From: Terriglobia bacterium
GTDB lineage: Bacteria; Acidobacteriota; Terriglobia; Versatilivoradales; Versatilivoraceae
DNA length: 64,000 bases
Assembly (NCBI GenBank): GCA_951813285.1
Contig: OX638355.1
Span: 1,984,653-2,048,652, forward strand
Reading direction: 5' to 3'
A model generated the notes under the pieces. That model was given only the letters and a program-made list of their open reading frames with translations, was not told the DNA's origin and ran no database searches. Of this stretch, positions 27,101-34,975 are shown in pieces (the first letter of the stretch is position 1; every line of letters begins with the position of its first letter). A program made the position numbers and the translations under genes.

Positions 27101-29491
27101 GTCGAGACCACACTTGGGAGACTGATACGGGCCGTTGAGTCCGACCTGATATTGAGGAGCCGAGTCCGGCGCCCGGACAAGCTGATGGACCGGGCGCTTC
27201 TGTGGCTGCATGAGCAAGAGGTGATCAAGCTCAACAAGGGCCTGGCGGTGTTTCGTCCGGCCATGACCATCCGACTGCAACAGCGCGAGCGCCGCGGCTT
27301 CGCCAGGGCCGACTTCGAGCCCCTGGCGCTCCATTACGCCGGACAGGTCCTGCAGATACACGTGATGGCCGAGTTTGCCGAACGTGGCTTGGCTGCCATG
27401 AGCGAGGCGCTGCGTCTGGCAAGCGACTATTTCACGCTGAAAGAGGAGGCGTTTCTGAAACGCTGGCTGCCCGGCCGGGACAGCGAGATCGGACGCCAGA
27501 CCACGCCGGAGTCATGGCGCAAAATCGTTGAGAACCTGAAGAACCCCGTCCAGCAGCGCATCGTCGCCGACGACCGAGAAGAGACCAACGTGCTGATTCT
27601 GGCGGGCCCGGGCTCCGGCAAGACGCGGGTGCTGGTGCATCGGATCGCCTATCTGATACGCGTACGCCGCGAGAGCGCCCGGGGCATCTTGGCTCTGGCC
27701 TACAACCGTCACGCGGCGGTCGATATCCGGCGCCGCCTCCTAGAACTGATCGGAGAGGACGCGCGCGGCGTCACCGTGCTCACCTGCCACGCCCTGGCGA
27801 TGCGGCTGGCCGGATCCAGCTTCACAGGACGGGCGGAGCGCCCCGACGACGAAGTATTCCGGGAGGTGATCCGCCGCGCGGTCGATTTGCTGCGGGGCAA
27901 AGACCTGCCGGCGGAGGAGGCGGACGAGAGGCGGGAACGCCTGCTGGCCGGCTTCCGTTGGATCCTGGTCGACGAGTACCAGGACATCGGATCGGACCAG
28001 TATGAGCTGATCTCGGCCCTGGCCGGGCGAATGCTGGAGGACGAAGCCGGCAAGCTCACCCTGTTCGCGGTAGGCGACGATGACCAGAACATCTATGCCT
28101 TCAACGGCACCTCGGTGGAGTTCATACGGCGTTTCGAGCAGGATTACGGCCCCAAGCCGACCTATCTGACGGCAAACTACCGTTCCACGCGCCACATCGT
28201 GGCGGCGGCCAACGCCGTGATCGAGCCGGCGCGAGAACGGATGAAGGCCGGTCATCCCATCCAGGTCGATCGGGCGCGCGCCAAGGACCCTGCGGGGGGC
28301 GCCTGGGAAGACCTCGATCCCGTCTCCCGGGGACGGGTGCAGATCCTCCCGGCCGGAGGCGATCCCGTCGATCAGGCGCGGGCTGTCATGGGTGAGTTCT
28401 TGCGTCTGTCCCGGCTGACACCCGATTGGGACTGGACGCGTTGCGCCGTGATCGCGCGGGAGTGGGAATACCTGGTTCCGGTGCGCGCCTTCTGCGAGGC
28501 GCACGGCGTTCCGGCGCAGATGGGAAACGAGGAGATCCCGAACTTCTGGCGCCTCCGGGAGACCCGGGCGCTGGTGGAATGGCTGCGTGGGCGGAATCCC
28601 CGCCTGGTCGATAGCGACGCGTTGGAGGCCTGGGCCGAGGCACGCCCCTGCGATCCCTGGCACGATCTGCTGCGTCAGGCCATCGGGGAGCACAAGCTGG
28701 AAAGCGGCGGCGGGGAATCGCCGGTCGATCACTTCATCGAATGGCTGGCGGAGTGGGGGAGGGACATACGCCGTCGCCAGCACGGCCTCCTGCTGCTGAC
28801 CGGCCACCGGGCCAAGGGGCTCGAGTTCGACCACGTGGCCGTGCTCGACGGGGGGTGGGAACGCGTCGGATCGGGCGAGGGCCCGGACGACCCGCGGCGG
28901 CTCTACTACGTGGCCATGACCCGTGCCCGCCAGACCTTGGTGCTGGCGCGGTTCCACCGACGTCACAGGTTCCAGGATGGGTTGGCCCGGCATCCCTCCG
29001 TGATACGCCGCGAGGCTGTCGAGCTTTCCCCGAGTTCCGCGGCGATCCAAAACCACCACGTCCGGGCCGGCCTTCAGGACGTGGACCTCGGCTTCGCCGG
29101 ACGCCGTTGGCCCGGTGACCGGATCCACCAGGCCATCGCCGCGCTGTCACCTGGCGATCCCCTGGAGGTACGGGTTGGCAAAAAGGGGCAATGGGAGTTG
29201 CTGAACCATGCGGGGAGGGTGGTGGGACGGCTCGCCAAGAGCTTCAGCCCCCCACCCCGGAAGTCCTGCCGGTCGGCTCAAGTGCTGGCCATAGTCGGAT
29301 GGAGCCGCGAGGCCTCGGACCCGGACTACCGGGACAGCCTGAGATGCGATTCCTGGGAGGTGGTCGTCCCGGAGTTGGTGTTCCAGCCTGACGGACCCGC
29401 AGCCCGGAAGGGGGCGCCAGGCCGGCCTCGGCCTGCGACTGGCAGACCGGACTTGCAGGACCTCTCGGCCGGTCCCCGAAGCAGCAGATAG
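24191..29491 (+). CDS. exonuclease-RecQ-UvrD fusion helicase
   Basis: A 1766-residue three-part DNA enzyme. Residues about 45-200 look like a DEDD-type 3'-5' exonuclease (CLSLDLEI, LLGHNLIDFDLPHL, DSRLALEVF). About 330-900 is a RecQ-type SF2 helicase: LPTGAGKSVCYQ (Walker A, about 345), VLDEAHCLSRWGHDFRPDY (about 449), MGIDKPDVRLVIHG and YLQEAGRAGRD, then winged-helix regions. About 1130-1590 is a UvrD/Rep SF1 helicase: LAGPGSGKTRVLVHRI, ILVDEYQDI, AVGDDDQNIYAF, TGHRAKGLEFDHVAVLDGG, LYYVAMTRARQTLVLARF. The TTG start at 24191 is uncertain; TTG 24254 is an alternative. A role in DNA repair, recombination or defence is inferred. Confidence 0.88.
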   Translation: MGDQDRFVGTSQPAAAGSAHPLLDARPEAATPTPRQEPPFRPRCLSLDLEINKKNGRIRAFGAVRADTGQGYSGGGTASELAKLDDLADGTDFLLGHNLIDFDLPHLAAARPGLRLLKLPAVDTLRLSPLAFPRNPYHGLVKHYQDGGLKRGRVNDPELDSRLALEVFRDEQAALKETAPDLLTAWQWLTTLESGGLDRGLDDFFSELRDARRPSDAEARAAIAQRLLGTACVTQGWEVLSEARDCGWALAYTLAWLSVAGGNSVMPPWVRHQFPEAGRLVRRLRDTACNDPACDWCRERHDVRKELKRWFGFDDFRPEPADEDGRPLQQAIVEEAMAGNHVLGILPTGAGKSVCYQVPALSRYYNTGALTVVISPLVALMADQVAGLEARGIGSCVTVNGLLSMPERAHALDRVRLGDAGILLISPEQLRSRSLRRVLDQREIGGWVLDEAHCLSRWGHDFRPDYRYVGRFIREKAGSGSVPPVLCLTATAKPDVTEDIKEHFQDKLGIELNVFDGGADRPNLTFEVIPTSGDKKFSDIHQVLTSYLPPDRPGGAIVYCATRRQSEEVAEFLQVKDVEAEYFHAGLQPESKKEVQRRFIHGDLRAIAATNAFGMGIDKPDVRLVIHGDIPGSLENYLQEAGRAGRDRASARCVLLYEPEDVERQFGMSARSRLTRREIHGILRALRNLDRKKQLGGEVAATPGEILGEDEEKAFERDSATDDTRVRTAVAWLEESELLTREENAVQVFPSSLRVNSVEEAGKRLQTAAITEDYRRRLLRIAQVLIESDADEGISTDQLMEVSGLGSEGVRAALYDLERLGIASNDTVLTAFVHSGVERASRRRLQEASNLETALISHMREAAPDLGKGDTSSLHLRMASQVLRDQGLTDPLPERLWRIIRGIAYDGRGEDGAAGSLTVRKLDAESVRVRLRREWGLLEETAGIRRQASVRLLDHLLSCLPPGTRGTDLLVETTLGRLIRAVESDLILRSRVRRPDKLMDRALLWLHEQEVIKLNKGLAVFRPAMTIRLQQRERRGFARADFEPLALHYAGQVLQIHVMAEFAERGLAAMSEALRLASDYFTLKEEAFLKRWLPGRDSEIGRQTTPESWRKIVENLKNPVQQRIVADDREETNVLILAGPGSGKTRVLVHRIAYLIRVRRESARGILALAYNRHAAVDIRRRLLELIGEDARGVTVLTCHALAMRLAGSSFTGRAERPDDEVFREVIRRAVDLLRGKDLPAEEADERRERLLAGFRWILVDEYQDIGSDQYELISALAGRMLEDEAGKLTLFAVGDDDQNIYAFNGTSVEFIRRFEQDYGPKPTYLTANYRSTRHIVAAANAVIEPARERMKAGHPIQVDRARAKDPAGGAWEDLDPVSRGRVQILPAGGDPVDQARAVMGEFLRLSRLTPDWDWTRCAVIAREWEYLVPVRAFCEAHGVPAQMGNEEIPNFWRLRETRALVEWLRGRNPRLVDSDALEAWAEARPCDPWHDLLRQAIGEHKLESGGGESPVDHFIEWLAEWGRDIRRRQHGLLLLTGHRAKGLEFDHVAVLDGGWERVGSGEGPDDPRRLYYVAMTRARQTLVLARFHRRHRFQDGLARHPSVIRREAVELSPSSAAIQNHHVRAGLQDVDLGFAGRRWPGDRIHQAIAALSPGDPLEVRVGKKGQWELLNHAGRVVGRLAKSFSPPPRKSCRSAQVLAIVGWSREASDPDYRDSLRCDSWEVVVPELVFQPDGPAARKGAPGRPRPATGRPDLQDLSAGPRSSR

Positions 29492-29501
29492 CCGCCGCCC
29501 A

Positions 29502-30644
29502 TCAACCCTTCGCTTTCGCCATCAGTTCGTTGTAGGTGTCGGAGGCGGCCTTGAGCCGCTTGAGAGCCTCGTCGGGCAGGGTGAGTTGCGTGCCCTTGAA
29601 GTTGTCCTCCACGTGCTCGGGTTTTTCTCCTCCGGAGAGGGCGCTGGTCACCTCGGGGTGAGAGAGCACCCAGGCCACGCACACTTGGGGGCGGCTGACT
29701 CCCAGTTCTTCGGCGACCCGATCCAGTTCCTGGATCACGCCTACCAGGGGAGATCCCTCCTCGGGCTCTCGACCCGGCACCAGTCTGCCTTCTCCCAGAG
29801 GACTGAAGGCCATCAGCCCCAGGTTGCCCTTGCGAATCAGCGGGAACAGCCCCTGGGTCATGAAGTCCCGGCGGGCGCCGGCCACGATGTTGTAGTAGTC
29901 CTCCAGGCCGGCAATACGGGATTTTCCGGACCGGTCAGGCCTCATTCCAATCTCGATCAGCTCGTCAACCTGTTTGGCCAGGTGGTTGGAAACCCCCCAG
30001 TAACGGATCTTGCCGGCCTGAACCAGGCTGTCCATGGTGTCGGCGATCATCTCCATGTGCTCCAGGGTCGCGGTGCCGGGAGGCGGCTCCGGACGTTCGG
30101 AGGACGGAGTAATCCCGTCGGGCCCGTGCAACAGGTAAATGTCGATGTAGTCGGTGTTCAGGCGTTTGAGACTGGCTTCGCACTTCTGGGTCAGAATCTC
30201 CTTGGTGAATGCCAGGGGCTCCTCACCGGCGGGATGTGGCGAGCCTTTGGTGGCGATCACCACCTCGCTGCGCCGTCCGGCGACGCCGTTCCCCAATGCG
30301 GTTTCGGATCCTCCCATCCCGTAGCCTTCGGCGGAGTCGAAGAAGTTGATGCCGATGTCGATGCAGTGCCGGATCAGCTTGTGAGCTTCGGCATCCCCGC
30401 CCTCGCGGCTGAGATGGCGCCGGAAGGCCGTGCCCTGGCAGTGCCTGGAGACCCAGAGGTCGGTGTGGCCGAACTGCACCAGGTGAGAGGGACGGCTGGC
30501 GGAATCGGGCGGCGGTGGTGCCTGCTGGCAACCGGACAGCGGAGCCAGTACCACCGAGCCCGCGGCCGCTCCGCAGGCCTTGAGGAAGGTTCTGCGATCA
30601 GCCGTGGAGTCGATGTGTCGCGGAAACAGGGGACGTTGTGGCAT
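29502..30644 (-). CDS. Tat-exported lipoprotein-type aldo/keto reductase (copy 1)
   Basis: A 380-residue AKR. The N-terminus has a twin-arginine signal (ADRRTFLKACGAAAGSVVLAPLSGC) ending in a lipobox LSGC, so it is probably anchored outside the cytoplasmic membrane. The AKR tetrad is present: Asp and Tyr in FDSAEGYGMGGSE, Lys in VIATKGSP and His in YLLHGPDG. NADPH-binding-type residues VAWVLSHPEVTSALSGGEKPEHV lie near the C-terminus. Its neighbour at 30704-31846 is a close tandem duplicate. A periplasmic AKR needs a cofactor source, so its donor is unclear. Confidence 0.88.
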   Translation of the reverse strand: MPQRPLFPRHIDSTADRRTFLKACGAAAGSVVLAPLSGCQQAPPPPDSASRPSHLVQFGHTDLWVSRHCQGTAFRRHLSREGGDAEAHKLIRHCIDIGINFFDSAEGYGMGGSETALGNGVAGRRSEVVIATKGSPHPAGEEPLAFTKEILTQKCEASLKRLNTDYIDIYLLHGPDGITPSSERPEPPPGTATLEHMEMIADTMDSLVQAGKIRYWGVSNHLAKQVDELIEIGMRPDRSGKSRIAGLEDYYNIVAGARRDFMTQGLFPLIRKGNLGLMAFSPLGEGRLVPGREPEEGSPLVGVIQELDRVAEELGVSRPQVCVAWVLSHPEVTSALSGGEKPEHVEDNFKGTQLTLPDEALKRLKAASDTYNELMAKAKG

Positions 30645-30703
30645 TGTGGTTTACCTTTCTGGAATGGTAGTGGCGGCTGGCTGGAACCCCCAGCCCGCCG
30701 CCC

Positions 30704-31846
30704 TCAACTCTTCGCTTTCGCCGTCAGTTCGTTGTAGGTGTCGGAGGCGGCCTTGAGCCGCTTCAGAGCTTCTTCGGGGAGGGTGAGTTTGGTGCCCTTG
30801 AAGTTGTCCTCCACGTGCTCGGGCTTTTCTCCTCCGGAGAGGGCGCTGGTCACCTCGGGGTGAGAGAGCACCCAGGCCACGCACACTTGCGGGCGGCTGA
30901 CTTCCAGCTCTTTCGCAACCCGGTCCAGTTCCTCGATCACGCCCACCAGGGGAGATCCCTCCTCGACCTTTCGGCCCGGCACCAGTCTGCCTTCGCCAAG
31001 AGGGCTGAAGGCCATCAGCCCCAGGTTGCCCTTGCGAATCAACGGAAACAACTGCTGGCTCATGAAGTCTCGGCGGGCGCCGGCCACAATGTTGTAATAG
31101 TCCTGCAGACCGGCGAGGCGCGACTTGCCGGTGCTGTCCGACCTCATTCCGATCTGGATCAGCTCGTCCACTTGTTTGGGCAGGTGGTTGGAAACTCCCC
31201 AGTAACGGATCTTGCCGGACTGCACCAGGCTGTCCATGGCGTCGGCGATCTCCTCCATGTGTTCCAGGGTCGGGGTGTCGTGAGGTGGCGAGTGCTGCTC
31301 GTCTGAGGGAGTGAGCTTGTCGGCGCCGTGGAGCAGATAAATGTCGATGTAGTCGGTTTGCAGTCGTTTGAGGCTGGCTTCGCACTTTTGGGTCAGGATT
31401 TCCTTGGTGAAGACCAGGGGCTTCCCTTCGGGGCCGGTTTGGGCGGCCTTGGTGGAGATCACCACTTCGCTCCTCCGCCCGGCGATGCCGTGGCCCAATG
31501 CGGTTTCAGACCCTCCCATGCCGTAGGCTTCGGCTGAGTCGAAGAAGTTGATGCCGATGTCGATACAGTGCCGTATCAGCTTGTGAGCCTCGGCATCCCC
31601 GCCCTCGCGGCTGAGATGGCGCCGGAAGGCCGTGCCCTGGCAGTGTCTGGAGACGTAGAGGTCGGTGTGGCCGAACTGCACCAGGTGCGAGGGACGGCTG
31701 GCGGGTTCGGGCGGCGTTGGGGCCTGCCGGCAGCCGGACAGCGGAGCCAGCACCACCGAGCCGGCAGCCGCTCCGCAAGCCTTGAGAAAAGTCCTGCGAT
31801 CGGTCGGTCGGTCGACGTGATGGGAAGACAGGGGACGTTGGGACAT
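30704..31846 (-). CDS. Tat-exported lipoprotein-type aldo/keto reductase (copy 2)
   Basis: A 380-residue paralog of the preceding gene, alike along its whole length, including the Tat signal (TDRRTFLKACGAAAGSVV), the LSGC lipobox and the Asp-Tyr-Lys-His tetrad (FDSAEAYGMGGSE, STKAAQ, YLLHGADK). Both are equally long, and the two start sites lie about 1.2 kb apart, so the pair arose by tandem duplication. Differences cluster in residues about 125-190, which could change the substrate pocket. Confidence 0.88.
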   Translation of the reverse strand: MSQRPLSSHHVDRPTDRRTFLKACGAAAGSVVLAPLSGCRQAPTPPEPASRPSHLVQFGHTDLYVSRHCQGTAFRRHLSREGGDAEAHKLIRHCIDIGINFFDSAEAYGMGGSETALGHGIAGRRSEVVISTKAAQTGPEGKPLVFTKEILTQKCEASLKRLQTDYIDIYLLHGADKLTPSDEQHSPPHDTPTLEHMEEIADAMDSLVQSGKIRYWGVSNHLPKQVDELIQIGMRSDSTGKSRLAGLQDYYNIVAGARRDFMSQQLFPLIRKGNLGLMAFSPLGEGRLVPGRKVEEGSPLVGVIEELDRVAKELEVSRPQVCVAWVLSHPEVTSALSGGEKPEHVEDNFKGTKLTLPEEALKRLKAASDTYNELTAKAKS

Positions 31847-32266
31847 GGGGGGTTACCTTTCTGGAACGGTTTTATTGCGGTTGCGGTGAATCCTGTTGCC
31901 GGAGGCGGTACCGTGGCCGGCCGGGGAAAGGTCAACCAGCCGTTGAACGGGAGCGCCCTGGCCGCGCGGGCGCGGGAGATCTCGCTTTCGCGGGTTTTCG
32001 GCGGCCCGGCCTTCGGATGAGCGCTTGGCCGGGAGCCCCTAAAATCCTTCAGGCGGGACGGGTTGTCAAGTCTTTTCAGGGGTTCTGCCACCGGCCGGTC
32101 CCGTCGGCGGTTTTCCGGGCCTGCCGGCCCCGACCTCGCGGGCGCCGTTCGGGCTCCCAAACCTGGAGGCCAAAGGCTTGACAGGTGGAGGGCCCCCCGA
32201 TATTCTCCGAGGCTTGTTCAGCAATCTTCCCCTGATGTCGGATCCCCCTTCCGCGAGGACCCCGCA

Positions 32267-33928
32267 ATGAATACTGCCGCCCCGCCCGCCCCACACTCGG
32301 AAGAGCAGACCCTGCTCGAGGCCCAAAGGAAAGGCGGGCTTGCGCTGGTGCTGGCCTACTTCAAGCTGTCGGGTCCGGGTTGGCTGCAGAGCGCTCTGAC
32401 CCTGGGCGGCGGCTCCTTGAGCAGCAGCCTCTATCTGGGGGTGCTGGCCGGCTACTCCCTGCTCTGGTTGCAGCCGGTGGCCATGGTGCTGGGCATCGTG
32501 ATGCTGAGCGCCATCGGATATGTCACCACCTCCACCGGAGCTTCCCCCTTTCAGTCCGTCAACCGGCAGGTCAACCCCGTGCTGGGGTGGGGCTGGGCGC
32601 TGGCCTCGCTGCTGGCCAGCCTGGTGTGGTCCATGCCCCAGTACTCCCTGGCGACGGCGGTGGTGCAGCAGAACCTGCTTCCGGGGGTGGTGGAGGGATG
32701 GCCGGGCAAGGTCCTGGTGGTGATTCTGATCCTGGGGGTTTCGACGGCTGTCACCTGGAGCTACGGGCGCGGCCGCATGGGAGTCAAGCTGTACGAGGTC
32801 ATTCTCAAGATTGCGGTGGCCCTGATCGTGGCCTGTTTCATCGCGGTGGTGATCACGCTGAGCCTGTCTTCCCAGGGATTGCCCTGGCAGTCGCTGTGGA
32901 AGGGGTTCATCCCCAATCCCCAATCGCTTCTCACCCCCTCGGAACAGTACCAGCCGCTGCTTCAGGCCGTGAAGGAAGCCCATCGTTCCTACTGGAGCGA
33001 CCTCATCGTGCAGAAGCAGACCGACGTGCTGGTCAGCGCCGCGGCCACCGCCGTGGGCATCAACATGACCTTCCTCTTTCCCTACACCCTGCTCAGGCGC
33101 AAGTGGGGCAAGGCCTTTCGCGGCTTCGTGATCTTCGATCTGGGCAGCGGCATGCTGATTCCCTTCGTGATCGCCACCAGTTGCGTGGTCATCGCCGCCG
33201 CAACCCAGTTCCACGTCCAACCGCAGCCGGGTCTGGGGCCGGAGACGGCCGAGCAACGGATGGCCGCCGCCTCCCCCATTCAGCAGAGGGAGTTCCAGCA
33301 GTTGTTGCAGGGTCGAGTGGCCGCCGGCCAATCCGTCGCGCCGGCGGAACACCTATCCTTCTCCCCGGCCGAAAGAAAGCTGGCGGCGACGCTGGTGACC
33401 CGCGACGCCTTCGACCTGGCCAACTCGCTGCAGCCGTTGAGCGGTCGATCCTTCGCCAACCTGGTCTTCGGGCTCGGCGTCCTGGGCATGGCCCTGTCGA
33501 CCATTACGCTGCTGATGCTGGCCTCCGGGCTGGTGATCTGCGAGATGTTCAACCTGCCAGCGACCGGCTGGACCTATCGGCTGGCCACCCTGACCGCGGC
33601 CACCGGGGCCCTGGGACCCTTTGTCTGGAGCAAGGCCGCCTTCTGGCTGGCCATCCCCACCTCGGTATTCGGCTTCATCCTGCTGCCGCTGGCCTACCTG
33701 ACTTTCCTTCTCCTGATGAACCAGCGGAAGGTGCTGGGTCCGGAAATGCCCCGGGGCGCGGGCCGCTGGACCTGGAACAGCCTGATGACCCTGGCCACCG
33801 CGGTCGCCGGTTGCGGCAGCCTGATCATGGTGTGGAAAAAGGGCGGACCGTGGGGGCTGGCGGCGGTGGGGGCGGTGGCTGTCGCGGCCCTCTGGTTCCA
33901 CTACCGGCGTCGCCGGACGGGCAATTAG
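32267..33928 (+). CDS. divergent Nramp-like membrane transporter
   Basis: A 553-residue polytopic membrane protein with about eleven hydrophobic segments and a soluble loop near residues 315-385. It resembles the Nramp family in length and in GPGWLQSA at TM1, but the TM1 metal-binding Asp-Pro-Gly-Asn position reads GGGSLSSS and the TM6 metal-binding Met region reads GINMTFLFPYTLL. Substrate metal specificity therefore cannot be assumed; it may carry another substrate or be a non-canonical member. ATG 32267 follows GCGAGGAC. It is divergent from the aldo/keto reductases. Confidence 0.78.
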   Translation: MNTAAPPAPHSEEQTLLEAQRKGGLALVLAYFKLSGPGWLQSALTLGGGSLSSSLYLGVLAGYSLLWLQPVAMVLGIVMLSAIGYVTTSTGASPFQSVNRQVNPVLGWGWALASLLASLVWSMPQYSLATAVVQQNLLPGVVEGWPGKVLVVILILGVSTAVTWSYGRGRMGVKLYEVILKIAVALIVACFIAVVITLSLSSQGLPWQSLWKGFIPNPQSLLTPSEQYQPLLQAVKEAHRSYWSDLIVQKQTDVLVSAAATAVGINMTFLFPYTLLRRKWGKAFRGFVIFDLGSGMLIPFVIATSCVVIAAATQFHVQPQPGLGPETAEQRMAAASPIQQREFQQLLQGRVAAGQSVAPAEHLSFSPAERKLAATLVTRDAFDLANSLQPLSGRSFANLVFGLGVLGMALSTITLLMLASGLVICEMFNLPATGWTYRLATLTAATGALGPFVWSKAAFWLAIPTSVFGFILLPLAYLTFLLLMNQRKVLGPEMPRGAGRWTWNSLMTLATAVAGCGSLIMVWKKGGPWGLAAVGAVAVAALWFHYRRRRTGN

Positions 33929-33961
33929 AGAGGCTCTGCTTACCGGAAGGGTGCTACTGAT

Positions 33962-34075
33962 TCGCCGCCTACGCGGCTGTGGCAGTGCGGGTTCACACAA
34001 CACCGGGCTCCAGCCTGGGGATTCGAGTGGAGCCGCGTAGGCGGCGGCAGCGATCTTTCTTGGCGTTCAATCTTA
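33962..34075. repeat. R2 hairpin repeat
   Basis: Contains CGCCTACGCGGCTGTGGCAG, then CCAGCCTGGGGATTCGAGTG and GCCGCGTAGGCGGCGGCAGC, followed by TTGGCGTTCAA. The block CCAGCCTGGGGATTCGAGTG also occurs at about 34720, so the two nearby R2 copies share flanks. Confidence 0.72.
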
Positions 34076-34201
34076 GACCGGCGCGGGTGCGCCCAGCACA
34101 GTCTGTACTCTGATGGATCGCCCAAAAAGCGCTGCAACGTACTGAAGACAAATATTGTGCCAGCTGAGGTCCCACTCCCTGGTGAGAATGAGGGCTAAGG
34201 G

Positions 34202-34567
34202 ATGGAAGACTACAAAGACATATTGGCGAGACTTGCCAATCAAATGAACACAAAGATTGCTACTGAAACTGACAGTCCTGAAAAGAATGAGTTGAAGAAA
34301 CAGTATGGTCGAATTTTCCAAACAGACCACTGCTCACGTCGTCTGGCTGAGAGAGGTCTTGAGATTGCGCGGGATGAAGTTCGAAAGAAACTGCTTAACC
34401 TGGAGCGCTCTGATGCTGTCTTGTTCCATATAGAATCCAACACATTCATTCCCATCAAACCCAATAGGGAAAGAGATTGGGTCGCAATTACTGCTTATTC
34501 CGTGAAGGGGTTAGAATCCGCGCGGCGAAAGGCCAAAGAGAAGGGTGCTCAGCTATTGGTCTTTTAA
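34202..34567 (+). CDS. small hypothetical protein, probably acquired
   Basis: A 121-residue cytoplasmic protein with lower GC than its neighbours. It is helical and charged at first (EKNELKKQYGRIFQTDHCSRRLAERGLEIARDEVRKKLL) and then has a strand-rich end (AVLFHIESNTFIPIKPNRERDWVAITAYSVKGLESARRK). The last part recalls DUF4258-like small toxins (a RHA/RGIT...VTTY pattern), but this is only a resemblance. A TA toxin role is possible; no antitoxin partner is seen beside it. It is flanked by repeats on both sides. Confidence 0.6.
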   Translation: MEDYKDILARLANQMNTKIATETDSPEKNELKKQYGRIFQTDHCSRRLAERGLEIARDEVRKKLLNLERSDAVLFHIESNTFIPIKPNRERDWVAITAYSVKGLESARRKAKEKGAQLLVF

Positions 34568-34579
34568 ATAGGGGGAGTA

Positions 34580-34636
34580 GGGGACGTTGTTGAATTACTG
34601 GAATAACTTTGATCGGCCGCTCCTAATTGCTTGAGA
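34580..34636 (+). repeat. half copy of the 54353-54470 MITE-like element
   Basis: GGGGACGTTGTTGAATTACT is followed by GGAATAACT and then by GATCGGCCGCTCCTAATTGC, which matches the first arm and interior of the inverted-repeat element at 54353-54470. Only one arm is present here. Downstream (34637-34700) is an R3-type stretch with AAAATTCGGCAGCGGGACG and CACAAAAAGCACAAAAA. Confidence 0.75.
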
Positions 34637-34714
34637 CTCTTGCAAAATTCGGCAGCGGGACGTTTGCCGGGAATGGCCACAAAAAGCACAAAAAGGCTCC
34701 AATAGATTATCCCC

Positions 34715-34845
34715 GGGCACCAGCCTGGGGATTCGAGTGGAGCCGCGTAGCGGCGGCAGCAGGTAGCCGTGGGCGTAAGCCCATGGAAAGCTGCGCATTG
34801 GAGTTGAGCCGCGTAGGCGGCGACAGCAATCTTTCCCGGCGTTCA
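34715..34845. repeat. R2 hairpin repeat
   Basis: GCCGCGTAGCGGCGGCAGCA, then TAGCCGTGGGCGTAAGCCCA, then GCCGCGTAGGCGGCGACAGC. It belongs to the family at 13930, 16700 and 33962. No gene is supported in 34568-34975, which otherwise holds the half MITE and this repeat. Confidence 0.72.
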
Positions 34846-34975
34846 ATGCCGCGCAAGCCAAGGCACACACGGAGCAATCCGTACCCCGAGGCTCCCCTGA
34901 GAAGCGCTGCAAGACGCTATGGACAGCCGATGATTCGGCCGAGGAATGAGAAATGCGGGCTTGGGAACAGGTCCG

